Below are positions 35,525 to 47,717 of a stretch of DNA of 64,000 nt, piece by piece. Made by a program: the position numbers and the translations under genes. This stretch comes from Culex pipiens pallens (taxonomy: Eukaryota > Arthropoda > Insecta > Diptera > Culicidae), in the NCBI RefSeq assembly GCF_016801865.2, contig NC_068938.1:31750129-31814128 (forward strand). The letters are read 5' to 3'. Every line of letters starts with the position of its first letter. The stretch's first letter is position 1. The notes beneath the pieces are model-generated. The model did not search any database. It was given only the letters and a program-made list of their open reading frames with translations, and was not told the DNA's origin.

Positions 35525-37844
35525 TAACGAGCCCAAACATGCTAAATAAGATTTTTAACGCAGAAAATGCATTTTAAAATGTTTTCAGCTGATAAGACTT
35601 CTGTTTCCAATAACAATTTTAAGTCTTTAAAAAAAGTTATGCCCACTACTTTGAAAAATATTTACCACGGCCTAAGTTGACCATCACAAAGGTAAATAAA
35701 TGCTGAACTTCTTCAACCCTTTCAGGCCTGATGGGTCATATATGACCCAAATATCAAAATTTCCTAAACTAGCCTATAATTTTCGAATGGTCATAGAAGG
35801 ATTTTCCCATCAATAAGGCCGTTGCAAATATTTTTTTAAGTATATGTCCCTCGACTCTGACCAAAGTCGAGGGAGGGGGGGGGGGCAAAAAAATAAAAAA
35901 GTATAAAAATTGAAGTTACGTACCATGGCTTCAACATTCCAATGAAAAAAGTGTTTTAAAATGCTTTATATACCTGTCCAGTTGTTTTGCCATCATTAGT
36001 TTCCAAAATTTCTAAGTATTGAGGAAAATTTTATTTTTTTGCGATTTTTTTTTTTTTTTGCTGTGCTGTACATTGGAATTTCATAAAAATTCAAACCATT
36101 TTTAAACAAGCCCAAACATGCTAAATATGATTATCAATGCAAAAAAATGCATTTTAGATTGTTTTCAGTTGGTTAGACTTAAATTTTCATGGAAATTTTG
36201 AAGTTTTTTGGAATTTTTTTTTTTGCCCCCTGATTTTTCGGACCAATTTTGAAGGGGGGGGGCGACATAAACTTTGCAAAATATTTGCAACGGCCTAACC
36301 AAAAAAATATGTTTTTGATAATTATAGCCTGAAAGGGCTAAAACACATTTAAAGATGCTAAAACAGGATCAAACGGAATTAAGATCAATAAAAAAATATT
36401 TTACGTTCCGATTTATTTTTCGGTTTTATAACTTCTTTCAAAAATGTTTAAAAAAGAGAGAATTTACATTCAATCAGAATTTTACAGATAACATATTTTG
36501 AATTATAGGGAAATTATGAACTGCAAAACAACTGTAAATAGGCTAAATGAATTTAAATCCGTATTTTCCTAAAAAAAATTAAAGTGTTTTAAAAAAATAT
36601 TTTTTTTTCATTTTGCTCTATTACTCCACTCAAACATACACGACAGACAAAAACAAAAAAAACGGCCTTAATGATCTCTAAAAGTTAAAAGTTTCAAAAA
36701 TCAAATCATGTAGAAGCAAGAGTTAATTTAAAAATAATAATAGAAAAACATGATTATTTGTCGTACAAAATAAAAAAAACTAAAAATCATTTGACGATAA
36801 GTTGAAATATAAGCTTTACTTCAGTTTAAAATATATTGATATGTAAAAACAGCATCAAAAAGTGGATTTTTCTAAAGAGTTTAAATAAAATCCTTGCTAA
36901 AACAATACAAAAAATAGGAAAATAAGACAGGATTGATAAATTAACAAAAGTTCGGTTAGCAGAATATTTAAACATTATAAAAAGAGAGAAAATGCAAAAA
37001 TCAAACTCATAGTTTGCTCAAATGATTCTTGAAATACATTAAAAAATAAGAAGCGAACAAAAAAAATAGTTAAAAATAACTTCAATATTTAAAAGTCTTT
37101 AAGAAAATATAAATAAAACTCATTGATCTGAACTAAAAATCTCAGCTCCAACCCAACCCGACCTGTCCACCACGCTGACAACTGAACAAATGAACGCAAT
37201 CGTTTTCTTTGCTACACTTTACCTTTTACAGGTTGCCCACAGGTAGGAAGCTGATCTAAATAATTGAACACTACGCCACTTCGCCACGCCACCACTGGAT
37301 TGTTGTCGTTGGTTTGCTGTGACGTAGGTATGCCATGACGCGGACACGCTGCTCCGAGATCAAGTGTTGCGGGTGTCGTATATCTCACATACACACACAC
37401 ACACGTACGCTCAGTATTGTGGACAAGGAACACCAGAAATAACTCGCCACACTCTGGTTGGCTCAGGCCGGTGAGGGTGCGCCGAGGAACCACGCTCCAC
37501 GGTTCCATATTTATTGAATTAGAATTTAATAATTCAGCAGTTTGAGCTCGGTTACTTAACCAGGTTGGAGATGTGGACGGGGCTTGGGGAAGGTGATGTG
37601 GTAAGGGTCAAGCGGACTGTGGCGAAACCATGTCGTGTACGGTCTCCAGTTTCGAAATTGAGATTGTTGAGTTTTTTTTTTGTGATGGCATGTGGCAACA
37701 CATGCGAGCAGTGTTTACTTCCTTCAATCAAAAAATGAATTGCATGAAAATCGTTTCGAATGGCTTTAATTGAAGATTTCTCAAGAGGCTGAAGATTTTT
37801 TAAGATAATTAAAGGAATTGCAGTATTCACAATTTTATTTCAAA
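35525..37844. other. AT-rich intergenic DNA with one palindromic repeat
   Basis: A degraded foldback at about 35712-36342 has CCCTTTCAGGC at the left and GCCTGAAAGGG at the right, a G11-type homopolymer near 35875 and the phrase 'ccctcgactctgaccaaagt'. A CA microsatellite is at about 37389-37402. No gene was recognised. Confidence 0.55.
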
Positions 37845-38380
37845 TTAATATCCATGTCCAGCAACGATCAGCTTCTGGTTGACGGCGTGTCCGACCAGTG
37901 GAGCAACATGGACCGATCCGGGGTTGGCGGCGACGTACTTGGCCGCTGGAACCGCTCCCAGGTAGTTGTTGTATCCGTAGCCGTACGAGGTCAGCGGAAG
38001 TCCCCACGGGTTGACCTTGGCAACGTTGGCCTGGACAACGGTCTTACCGGTGGCTCCGTACCATCCATTGTAGCCGTTGTACAGCGAAGCCGCTGGCCAA
38101 GCCGCCGAGGACCACTTGTTGTATCCGTACGGGTAGGCAGAGATTCCATGATCGTTCCAGTTGTTCCACGAGCTCAGACCGTCCCAGGAGTTGAGGCCAT
38201 TCCAGGCATTTAGACCGTTCCACCAGTTGAGACCGTAGGTGCTAGCAGGCCAGCTGCTTTGGACGTATCCTGCCTGGGCGGCAACGGCCAGGGTGGCGAC
38301 AAACAGGGCGATGAAGACCTACCGGAAGAAGAGCATGATGTACTGACTTTAAATAAAGCGTCTAACATTCTTACCTTCAT
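37845..38380 (-). CDS. CPLCG-like cuticular protein, family A, copy 3
   Basis: Exon 1 (38380-38375) encodes MK; exon 2 (38318-37845) the rest, for 159 residues. The signal peptide is KVFIALFVATLAVAAQAGY, followed by VQSSWPASTYGLNWWNGLN, where one Ser of the usual NSWN unit is Trp. Then come GLNAWNGLNSWDGLSSW, DHGISAYPYGYNKWSSAAW, a single GYNGWYG, and the tag AANPGSVHVAPLVGHAVNQ ending in KLIVAGHGY. The TATA box is at about 38475-38484 (minus strand). It is head-to-head with the copy at 39475, with 1094 bp between start codons; that spacer has been enlarged by the hairpin element at 38732-38914. Confidence 0.9.
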
Positions 38381-38731
38381 TGTTGTTTCACGGTTGGTTA
38401 CACTTTGGATCGATTCCAAACTAATCCTTGCTAGAGCTGTTGGTGAACTATGTCTTTTGACTTACTCAGACGAATTTTTATATCATTTTAAACTCGTTCA
38501 AATTTTAGAAAGACAGTTGATCCTTGACAATTACTTCCTTACCAATTTAATCAAATCATGTTATTTACTCACATCAAAAATTTGTTGTGACATAACGTTA
38601 TTGTTGTAGTTATATTTTTTCCAATTTTTTATCTATTTACGATATGAACATAATTTTTTTGCAAAACATTTGATTTGGCTTTATTTAAAAATAAATCAAA
38701 CTTTACATTGTACATTACAAGCAAATTAGTA

Positions 38732-38914
38732 CACGGAGAAAATAAACTTCCCAAAATCGTGAACAAACGTTCATGAAATTGGGAACCACGAACAAAGTAT
38801 TCAAATCCCATGGTGCGATTTTGAAAAACGTACCATGGCATTTGAACACTTTGTTCCTGGTTCCTATTTTCATGAACGCTTGTTCACGATTTTGGGAAAT
38901 CTTTTTTCTCCGCG
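38732..38914. mobile_element. 183-bp foldback MITE in a divergent promoter region
   Basis: TA flanks both sides. The ends are CACGGAGAAAA and, inverted, CGCGGAGAAAAAA. The arms, including 'aaaatcgtgaacaa' and 'ttcatgaaa', run nearly to the centre ('ccatggtgcgattttgaaaa'), so the whole element is one hairpin. It separates copies 3 and 4 of family A. Confidence 0.85.
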
Positions 38915-39474
38915 TACAATTTATTTAAAGATATCCGAAAATCTGTATTGATAAGGCATTTTCTAATCGGTTTCATTTTTTTGTAGGGTATAATCAGGAT
39001 TGTTAAAAAAAATAAACTCTCATTTAAAAAAAAACAAAAACCAAGGTTTTTAAAAAAAAATCTACTTTGATATTTTTTACTTCCTTTTTACACCATGATT
39101 TGTTATAGTGTACATACAAACAAAAATGTAGAGCTTATTGTATGACAAGAAAATCTTGTTCGTCAAATATGTTTCAGTTAGTTTGGAAATTTTTGAAAAC
39201 ACACACTCATTTTTAAACATACAATTCTATGAAGAGTTAAAAAAATGTTTTTTTTTTGCTTTTTAACCTTGTATTCTTTAAAGTGCAATCCTTCAAACAA
39301 ATTGATAAAAGTTTAACCACCTTTCTCAAATTTTGAGTTGGTAAGTGATAGTTTTAGTTGCACAAGTCTATGAAACATATATAAACGAAGGCTTCAAATG
39401 TTTCTGGCACAGTTCAGCAGTAACTAGTTCAATCAACTACAAAGGATCCTCCAAAGATCAGCCAACCGTAAAAC

Positions 39475-40009
39475 ATGAAGGTAATATAGTGACAAATTGA
39501 AGAACAAGCCACATTTCAAAAAATATGTACTTCCTTAGGTCTTCATCGCCCTGTTCGTCGCTACCCTGACCGTTGCCGCTCAAGCCGGATACGTCCCGAG
39601 CAGCTGGCCAGTCAGCACATACGGACTCAACTCGTGGAACGGTCTGAATGCCTGGAATGGCCTTAACTCCTGGGACGATCTGAGCTCGTGGAACAACTGG
39701 AACGATCACGGAATCTCTGCCTACCCGTACGGATACAACAAGTGGTCCTCGGCGGCTTGGCCAGCGGCTTCTCTTTACAATGGTTACAACGGCTACAACG
39801 GATGGTACGGAGCCACCGGTAACACCGTTTTCCAGGCCAACGTTGCCAAGGTCAATCCGTGGGGTCTTCCGCTGAACTCGTACGGCTACGGATACAACAA
39901 CTACCTGGGAGCGGTTCCAGCGGCCAAGTACGTCGCCGCCAACCCCGGGTCGGTTCATGTTGCTCCTCTGGTCGGACACGCCGTCAACCAGAAGCTGATT
40001 GTTGTTTAA
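39475..40009 (+). CDS. CPLCG-like cuticular protein, family A, copy 4
   Basis: The exons are 39475-39480 (MK) and 39539-40009, giving 158 residues. The signal peptide is KVFIALFVATLTVAAQAGY, then VPSSWPVSTYGLNSW, the W/N repeats with SWDDLSSW (Gly to Asp), GYNKWSSAAWPAASLY and the doubled GYNGYNGWYG. It has NTVFQANVAK where sisters have KTVVQANVAK. The C-terminus is PGSVHVAPLVGHAVNQKLIV with a final Val and no GHGY tail. The TATA box is at 39378-39385, an initiator-like 'cagttcagcag' lies about 30 bp downstream, and AATAAA is near 40034. It is the partner of copy 3. The scattered private changes make it the most diverged of the seven, but the frame is intact. Confidence 0.9.
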
Positions 40010-41309
40010 AATTTTTCGTCGCGGCCGTATGGAATAAAACCTGATTTAGCAAAAACACATTTCGTGCAATCCACCCACACGTGAGAAAGAAAGCCCTCCC
40101 ATACCATTGCCCAAGATATTGACCCAAACAGCTTATCTCAGACCTGTCGTTTTATTTAAAACGTAAACAGTTGGTACATGGTGGCCATGGCGCAATACAA
40201 GGAAATTTGTACCAGCAGCAGCAGCACATTGTTGACCAATCTTTGGTCCCGTTTTTGTTGCCAACACTGCGCGCAGTACCCAATCTGTGCTGGCCGATGT
40301 GTCGATAGCTGTTTTGAAATAGACCTTAATTTGGATGTGGGATATTTACTTGCTTGCTTTATTTGAGAACTTGCAACCCAAATCAAGTGAGCTATTTTAG
40401 TATTGTCGGCTTTAAAGTAATGAACGTGATATGCTACGATCAATCAGTGGTGCTAGGGTGGTTGAATGCAACGAGTTCTGAAAATATCGCTCTATTTCTA
40501 CTGAAATCGCTCTAATAATGGTCATTTGTTCGCCCGTACAGGCTCTAGAACGCCCAAGCCGGTTTGATACATAGGTACCGCTACCTTCCTAATGTGTTTG
40601 ATTGCAATTTAAGCTGTCTATTTAGCTTAATTACACACAATACACTGCTACGACGGGTGGCAATTGCTAATCTGGCAAGTTTCTTGCTCGTATAAGACAC
40701 CTTTTTATGGGACAGAATTTGTCAACCGGTGGCACTAATTTTTGACCATTTTGCCCAATTTTTCAATGATCATGCCGGCTTTTTTGCTAAACTATCTCGT
40801 TATGGTAATTAATCATCTCTGCTCGCTACAAGTGTATCGAGCACGGTCACGAACTGCCGGGTTCGTAGCTTGTTCAGCTGCAGAGATTGAGGGAGGCACG
40901 CGTCAACAGCGGCGTTGGTTGGTCGTGTGGACAAAGTCGTGAGCAGTACGTACGAGGGCGCGCGCTCTGGTGGTGTCTTATTTACTTGAAAAGCAGGGAC
41001 TAAGTTTGAGGAAGTGGTGGGGAAGTCAGGTAAGCTTGTTTTATAGCTGTACTAAGAGGAGGGGCAGAGATTCGAAGCTGTGGATAGAGAGCGACGCGCG
41101 CAAGACTTTATTAAAGCGTCAAGATCAATGTCGATCATTACGGCACGAGCCGGTATGGTTTGTTTGTGCTGAACTTCAAAATTGTATTTTTGCTGGAGAA
41201 AGTTGGAATGCTCTTCAGTGTAAATGCTCTGTAAGGGGCATTGTCTTTTGTTTGACCTTACATAAAAGAGTAATAAATTTAAATGTTCACAGTCAATCTT
41301 TATTCAAAA
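40010..41309. other. Intergenic, no gene recognised
   Basis: Mixed-composition DNA with only short frames lacking signal peptides or families. It lies between the 3' ends of two convergent family A genes. Confidence 0.5.
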
Positions 41310-41855
41310 TTAATATCCATGTCCAGCAACGATCAGCTTCTGGTTGACGGCGTGTCCAACCAGCGGAGCAACATGGATCGATCCGGGGTTGGCGGCGACG
41401 TACTTGGCCGCTGGAACAGCTCCCAGGTAGTTGTTGTATCCGTAGCCGTACGAGGTCAGCGGAAGTCCCCACGGGTTAACCTTGGCAACGTTGGCCTGGA
41501 CAACGGTCTTACCGGTGGCTCCGTACCATCCGTTGTAGCCGTTGTATCCGTTGTACAGGGAAGCCGCTGGCCAAGCCGCCGAGGACCACTTGTTGTATCC
41601 GTACGGGTAGGCAGAGATTCCGTGATCGTTCCAGTTGTTCCACGAGCTCAGACCGTCCCAGGAGTTGAGGCCATTCCAGGCATTCAGACCGTTCCACGAG
41701 TTGAGTCCGTAGGTGCTGACTGGCCAGCTGCTTGGAACATATCCTGCCTGAGCGGCAACGGCCAGGGTGGCAATGAACAGAGCGATGAAGACCTATCGGA
41801 AGAAGATCATTTATTATTGACTTCAAAAATAAGCGTGCACAAAACATACCTTCAT
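41310..41855 (-). CDS. CPLCG-like cuticular protein, family A, copy 5
   Basis: Exon 1 (41855-41850) encodes MK; exon 2 (41792-41310) the rest, for 162 residues. The signal peptide is KVFIALFIATLAVAAQAGY, then VPSSWPVSTYGLNSWNGLN. The middle has the doubled GYNGYNGWYG unit. The tag reads PGSIHVAPLVGHAVNQ (Ile for Val) and ends in KLIVAGHGY. The TATA box is at 41951-41957 (minus strand) and a poly-A signal just past the stop (ctttatt on the plus strand). It is head-to-head with the copy at 42303, with only 447 bp between start codons, the tightest pair in family A. Confidence 0.9.
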
Positions 41856-42302
41856 TGTTGTTTCACGGTTGGTTAAACTTTGGATCAATCCAAACTATTC
41901 CTTGCTAGATGTGTTGGTGATGTATGATAGTAAGGCTGGATAGCTCGATGTTTTATACCGTTTTCAAATAACTAAAAATTTGAAAGGATGAGTTTCGGCC
42001 TTGACAATTACTTCCGAAACCATACCAAATGATTTTTGAACATAACGTATGATTTCATCAGACCAGAACATATACTTGAATTTTTGAGCACCTAACTCAA
42101 ATATCAATAGTGATTGTTCAAGTAAATATGTAACTTATTAAGTTCAATTGACACCCTCTAAATAAAGGCAAAGCTCATTATTGAAAGTATGTCTACTTTC
42201 TGGATTCATATAAAAACTAAGGTTTTTCAATTTCAAAGCACAGTTCAGCAGAAACTTCTACGCAAACTTGAGATTCTCCAAAGATCAACCATCCGTGAAA
42301 CA

Positions 42303-42839
42303 ATGAAGGTGATTTCTCAAACAACCAAAACCATAATACGCCAACTAACTCTTGATATTTTCCAGGTCTTTATCGCTCTGTTTCTCGCTACCCTGGCCGT
42401 TGCCGCCCAAGCCGGATACGTCCAAAGCAGCTGGCCAGCTAGCACCTACGGAATCAACTCCTGGAACGGTCTGAATGCCTGGAATGGCCTCAACTCCTGG
42501 GACGGTCTGAGCTCGTGGAACAACTGGAACGATCACGGAATCTCTGCCTACCCGTACGGATACAACAAGTGGTCCTCGGCGGCTTGGCCAGCGGCTTCCC
42601 TATACAACGGCTACAACGGATGGTACGGAGCCACCGGTAAGACCGTTGTCCAGGCCAACGTTGCGAAGGTCAGCCCGTGGGGACTTCCGCTGACCTCGTA
42701 CGGCTACGGATACAACAACTACCTGGGAGCTGTTCCAGCAGCCAAGTACGTCGCCGCCAACCCCGGCTCGGTTCATGTTGCCCCGCTGGTCGGACACGCC
42801 GTCAACCAGAAGCTGATCGTCGCTGGACATGGATATTAA
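42303..42839 (+). CDS. CPLCG-like cuticular protein, family A, copy 6
   Basis: The exons are 42303-42308 (MK) and 42366-42839, giving 159 residues. The signal peptide is KVFIALFLATLAVAAQAGY, then VQSSWPASTYGINSWNGLN (Ile in place of Leu) and the shared W/N repeats. The middle has AKVSPWGLPLTSYGYGYNNY, where sisters have AKVNPWG. The tag PGSVHVAPLVGHAVNQ ends in KLIVAGHGY. The TATA box is at 42209-42216, and an initiator-like 'cagttcagcag' and the poly-A signal 'aataaag' are present. A 1.57-kb palindrome starts about 60 bp after the stop. A longer upstream frame through the intron is not needed: the MK|GT splice matches all sisters. Confidence 0.92.
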   Translation: MKVISQTTKTIIRQLTLDIFQVFIALFLATLAVAAQAGYVQSSWPASTYGINSWNGLNAWNGLNSWDGLSSWNNWNDHGISAYPYGYNKWSSAAWPAASLYNGYNGWYGATGKTVVQANVAKVSPWGLPLTSYGYGYNNYLGAVPAAKYVAANPGSVHVAPLVGHAVNQKLIVAGHGY

Positions 42840-42896
42840 TTTGTACTGCTTGACTGAATAAAGATTTGACGAAACTGTATCTTGAGTTTATCTTCT

Positions 42897-44468
42897 GAGC
42901 AATTCCAGCTCAAATCAGGAATTTTTCTGGTTCTTTTGTACCCGACCCTCTCCGTACTCGAAAATAACATTTGAGAAGGGCCTAAGGTATTTAAATATTT
43001 TTGTATTTTGCAATTTAAAAATTACTGTATCTCGAAGCCATTGCGTCGTATCAAAAAGTGGTCAAAGACAAACTTGTAGGAAATTGGACGGGCTTTCTGA
43101 AAAAATACACTGAAACAAAAATACACGCCACTTCTATGAGATTTTTTGATTTTTAAGTCTAAAACTTAAATTTAAAGGTGTTGTCACGATTTTTTTTCGT
43201 TCAAAATTTTTGAGGAAATAGCCTAAGATGTTACCAAAAGACTGACGAAAAATGCAGGATGGTATGTCTCTCCTAAAAAAATACAAAAATCATTTACTGA
43301 AACTGTTTTTTTGAAAAGTGGTCTAAACGTCAAAATTTTGAAAAACCCATAGTGGGAATCGATTGCCCAGACAATTTTACATAAAAGTCTCCATATTGAC
43401 CATTATCCTATGTCCAATCCTTGGGAAGATACAGCGGTTTTAAAAATAAAAATGATGAAAAAATGGGTTTTTTGGTGGTTTTTGGCAATTTCTATATGAC
43501 AGACTTGGTTTTTCAGTCTCGTTCATATTTTTACCGGAAAGCTCGTCCAATTTCCCATAAGTTTGCCTTTGACAGCATTTCAATTGGATGTAAGGGCTTA
43601 CAGTTATAAGCTTAATTACATTGTTAATAACTGAAAAGGGAATATTTTTTTCAGTGTGGTAGAAACCTGGATAGTAAATTAGCTTACGTAAATATCAAAA
43701 CGAGTCAAATCAAAAAGCTGTCAAAGGCAAACTTATGGGAAATTGGACGAGCTTTCCGGTAAAAATATTCACGAGACTGAAAAACCAAGTCTGTCATATA
43801 GAAATTGCCTAAAACCACCAAAAAACCTATTTTTTCATCATTTTTATTTTTAAAACCGCTGTATGTTCCCAAGGATTGGACATAGGATAATGGTCAATAT
43901 GGAGACTTTTATGTAAAATTGTCTGGGGAATCGATTCCCACTATGGGTTTTTCAAAATTTTGACGTTTAGACCACTTTTCAAAAAAACAGTTTCAGTAAA
44001 TGATTTTTGTATTTTTTTAGGAGAGACATACCATCCTGCATTTTTCGTCAGTCTTTTGGTAACATCTTAGGCTATTTCCTCAAAAATTTTGAACGAAAAA
44101 AAATCGTGACAACACCTTTAAATTTAAGTTTTAGTCTTAAAAATCAAAAAATCTCATAGAAGTGGCGTGTATTTTTGTTTCAGTGTATTTTTTCAGAAAG
44201 CCCGTCCAATTTCCTACAAGTTTGTCTTTGACCACTTTTTGATACGACGCAATGGCTTCGAGATACAGTAATTTTTAAATTGCAAAATACAAAAATATTT
44301 AAATACCTTAGGCCCTTCTCAAATGTTATTTTCGAGTACTATTGGCTCCATATACACAAAAATGGCTTATATAGGCCTAGGATAACATGTCTAAAAAGTT
44401 TCATTGAAATCGGAGAGGGTCGGGTACAAAAGTACCAGAAAAATTCCTGATTTGAGCTGGAATTGCTC
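42897..44468. mobile_element. 1572-bp near-perfect palindrome (foldback element, copy 2)
   Basis: The two arms of roughly 700-770 bp run from 'gagcaattccagctcaaatc' at 42897 to the inverse at 44468. Inner landmarks pair across the centre: 'cacgccacttctatgagatt' at 43124 with its complement at about 44150, and 'gggaatcgattgcccag' at about 43354 with a near-complement at about 43928. Arm identity is visibly high, so the element is young or has been homogenised. No ORF of note. It is the same family as 6415-7341. Confidence 0.88.
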
Positions 44469-45260
44469 TTCTATGAAAGTCAACTTTACACTATTTGTAA
44501 AGATCGACCGTGAATCCTTTTATAACTTCTCAACAGAAAAATATTGACGTCATAAGACTGCGTCTGCTTCATTTCCAGTTCATTCATTATACATGATACA
44601 AATTTCAAACAGCTGATTTCTGCTTTTAAATCTTGCCTACAAGTTTTCAGTTTCGTTCATTTGAAATTATTCATTTTGTCACTATAAAAAATATCAGTTT
44701 AGTTTGCAATAGGATATCCATCCCTGTTACAGATTAAACAATCAATCCCACTCACGATCGCAATCGGCTGATGCACCTCTTTAAAGATGCATTCCTCGCC
44801 AACCACATCATCCCTCAATGAATTCCATATTAAGCCGTAACTAACCTCAATTACACATATCTATTACAGCAACATTTCAATTGCCCTGTCGTCGTCGGAG
44901 ATGAATTGATCTCGTGCGACCGATCCGTTAATTTATGTAAATATTTCGACCTCCATTACCGATGCACTTGGGTCGGATAATCTGTCCGATAAAAAAGTTC
45001 TGCTGATCGACCTAGAATGATGAAAAGTGGGTTCGTTGTTACAACAGGCACTGTAATGTATTCCGGGACTAGACCAGACCAGGCAGTACCCACTTGCCCC
45101 GGGACGTCTGTCCCGCGAGGATCTCCTTTCTGAAATGGTAATCGTCTCCAGGTCGTCTGCGACTATAAAAGTGGCCGAGTGATCTCGTATCGATGTCACA
45201 GTCGGTTTTGCTTCCGCGTTTGAAGTTGCACACTCCCGCCAACCTTTTTAACTGCCAAAG
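44469..45260. other. Intergenic and promoter of the 45261 gene
   Basis: No gene was recognised. A clear TATA box, gactataaaagtgg, lies at 45161-45174 just upstream of the next gene. Confidence 0.55.
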
Positions 45261-45705
45261 ATGAAGGTGAGTTTTGGGATTTGAGTGAAAGTGAAGAACA
45301 TTTCCAATATGAAGAATTTTCTTCCAGTGTATCGCAGCCCTAGTCATCGCTGCCACCATTATGGTGACGGAAGGATCCGTAATTCCGCTGATCTGGCCTG
45401 GACCTGTTGCAATCCCAGCTCCCGCAGGACTAGCCATTCCTGGAGCGACGGTCATTCAATCGAACCCACCTCCAGCAATCCTAGTGCCTGGTCCAGCTGC
45501 AGCAGCGATCGCTATCGACGCTTCCGGAGCACCGGCTGTGGTCTGGGTTGCCCCACCAGCAGCCCCTGCCGTTGTAGCCGTTGCACCTGCTCCAGCGGCA
45601 ACTTCCGTTTCCGCTACACGAGGATCCGTGCACGTGGCACCTCTTCCAGGCCATTCTGTCTCACAGCAGCAGTTGAATCTGGCTCCCGCTCCAGGATCGG
45701 AATAA
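45261..45705 (+). CDS. Ala/Pro-rich CPLCG-like cuticular protein (family D, copy 1)
   Basis: The exons are 45261-45266 (MK) and 45328-45705, giving 127 residues. The signal peptide is MKCIAALVIAATIMVTEG. The body is nearly all Ala, Pro, Val and Ile (IWPGPVAIPAPAGLAIPGAT, AVVWVAPPAAPAVVAVAPAP). Then comes ATSVSATRGSVHVAPLPGHS and SQQQLNLAPAPGSE. The last 35 residues match the genes at 49411, 56625 and 58331 closely, while the body is different. The tag fits G-x2-H-x-A-P-x2-G-H. The TATA box is at 45164-45170. The reading frame starting upstream in the intron is not used, because the MK|GT junction and CAG acceptor are clear. Confidence 0.9.
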
Positions 45706-45914
45706 AGCGTATACCAAAATATCAAACTGTTCAGAAATCGGACCAGGATGATCGAAACCTGTTTTCAGGGTGGAGCCTTGTTCTACGTTATCGGAGACTC
45801 CAAGCTTGACTATGGGGAATCTAACTCTATCTCAATGCTCTTTCTCATGAATACTCCTTCAATAAAATGCAATCGACGACGTAAGATCGAAAATTCCAGC
45901 TTTTATTTTCAAAA

Positions 45915-46454
45915 TTAATATCCATGTCCTGCAACGATCAGCTTCTGGTTGACGGCGTGTCCGACCAGCGGAGCAACATGAACCGAGCCGGGGTTGGCGG
46001 AGACGTACTTGGCCGCTGAAACCGCTCCCAGGTAGTTGTTGTATCCGTAGCCGTACGAGGTCAGCGGAAGTCCCCAGGGGTTGACCTTGGCAACGTTGGC
46101 CTGGACAACGGTCTTACCGGTGGCTCCGTACCATCCGTACCATCCGTTGTAGCCGTTGTACAGAGAAGCCGCTGGCCAAGCCGCCGTGAACCACTTGTTG
46201 TATCCGTACGGGTAGGCAGAGATTCCGTGGTCGTTCCAGTTGTTCCACGAGCTCAGACCGTCCCAGGAGCCCAGGCCGTTCCAGGCATTCAGACCGTTCC
46301 AAGAGTTGAGACCGTAGGTGCTAGCTGGCCAGCTGCTTTGGATGTATCCTGCCTGGGCGGCAACGGCCAGGGTGGCGACGAACAGGGCGATGAAGACCTA
46401 TGAAGAATATTAATTAGCGAACCAACAGTCATTTGATTCAGGTACTACCTTCAT
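45915..46454 (-). CDS. CPLCG-like cuticular protein, family A, copy 7 (unpaired)
   Basis: Exon 1 (46454-46449) encodes MK; exon 2 (46397-45915) the rest, for 162 residues. The signal peptide is KVFIALFVATLAVAAQAGY, then IQSSWPASTYGLNSW. The W/N region has GLGSWDGLSSW (Asn to Gly) and NKWFTAAWPAASLY (Phe-Thr for Ser-Ser). Here the expanded unit is WYGWYG rather than GYNGYN, an independent duplication. The tag reads AVSAAKYVSANPGSVHVAPL and ends in GHAVNQKLIVAGHGY. The TATA-like box is at 46544-46551 (minus strand). Unlike the other six copies it has no divergent partner nearby; a copy may have been lost or the neighbour moved by the repeats at 46.9-48.4 kb. Confidence 0.88.
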
Positions 46455-47717
46455 GTTTCACGGTTGGTTGTGCTTTGGATGATTTCAAATGATTTCTTGA
46501 GGCAGTTGCTGCTGAACTGTGCCTGACAATTGTCAAAATTTGCTATTTATACTCTTAGTGAGCCTTTCCAAAAAAAACTTCCTTATAAGTTGCCTTGAAA
46601 TGTGTGCTTCAATGAGCAGTGCTAATTAGGTTTGTTTTTTTCTGTCCAGGCTTTAATACAATTCAAACCATAAATGTTTGTTAAGACTCACCTTCATCAA
46701 ATCAAAATGAAAACTCAGTGTATTGGTTTATTATAGATCGGTTGCATTTAAAAATGTCGATAATATTGACAAATATATATTATTATTTTGTCAAATCATT
46801 TAAAAATAAAACGAATTTTTGGTATCACATTGGAAGTCGAAAATGTAGAAACAATGTCTGTATTTTGAGAAAGGATTGTCCAATCGATTTGGCGTCAGCG
46901 GCAAATTTGTAGGAGAGGAAAATGAAAGCAGAAAAAAAAGTTACCTCACTATTCTTTGTTTATAATCAGTTTCTTAAACACTTATTTTTTTATAGAGACT
47001 TCTAATTTTTTTTAAGGGGTGCAAATCTCATACCTGAAACATTTTTTTAATTGAAAATTATTGAAAAATATCAAAAAATTGGGCATATTTAGCAATTTCT
47101 TATAATATGAAAATTAAAATAAAATTATTTGGCTATCACTTGCCACGATATTTTGTAAAAATCTGGTAGTATTGAAATTTTTTGTCCTCTCATCATATCC
47201 AAAAGCAATAATTAAAATAATTATTTTAGTATGTGTCAAAAGTCGAAAAAGGAAAATTTGATGTTTTTTAGTGTGTAGCTATTTTTTCTGAAAATTCCTA
47301 AACAATACTTACATTGTTATTTAATCGATCAGAAAAATCCGTTGTAAAGACATAGATTTTTGAATATTTTGATAGCCTTTCTGAATGCACAGCTTCCGAA
47401 AGAGACATCTATGGACAAACTAAAAATGCAAAATGTATTCTTTGGTTATAGAAAAAGTACACACAAAGTTTCACCCAAATTAAAAAAAAAAAAAAAAAAA
47501 AAAACAATAAATAATTTTCTAATCATTACCTGGGAGAACTGCTCAGTAGAGCCGGCCGCCTGAATGATTGTGTTGTGTTGTCGGGTGTTCTCGAATGTAC
47601 TACTACTTTCATTACGGGAGCAACCCTTAGGGTTGAAGTTCTCCTAGATTGAATTATTTTAGATACCGCTATTAAAGAAAAATGATGCTGTTATCGCCTA
47701 ACGGAACATCAATCTTA
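46455..47717. other. Intergenic with an old dispersed repeat
   Basis: About 47000-47530 carries a degraded copy of the repeat seen at 3120-4085 and 28860-29300, including 'tctatggacaaactaaaaat'. It ends in a long A run at about 47484-47503 and 'gagaactgctc'. No gene was recognised. Confidence 0.5.
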
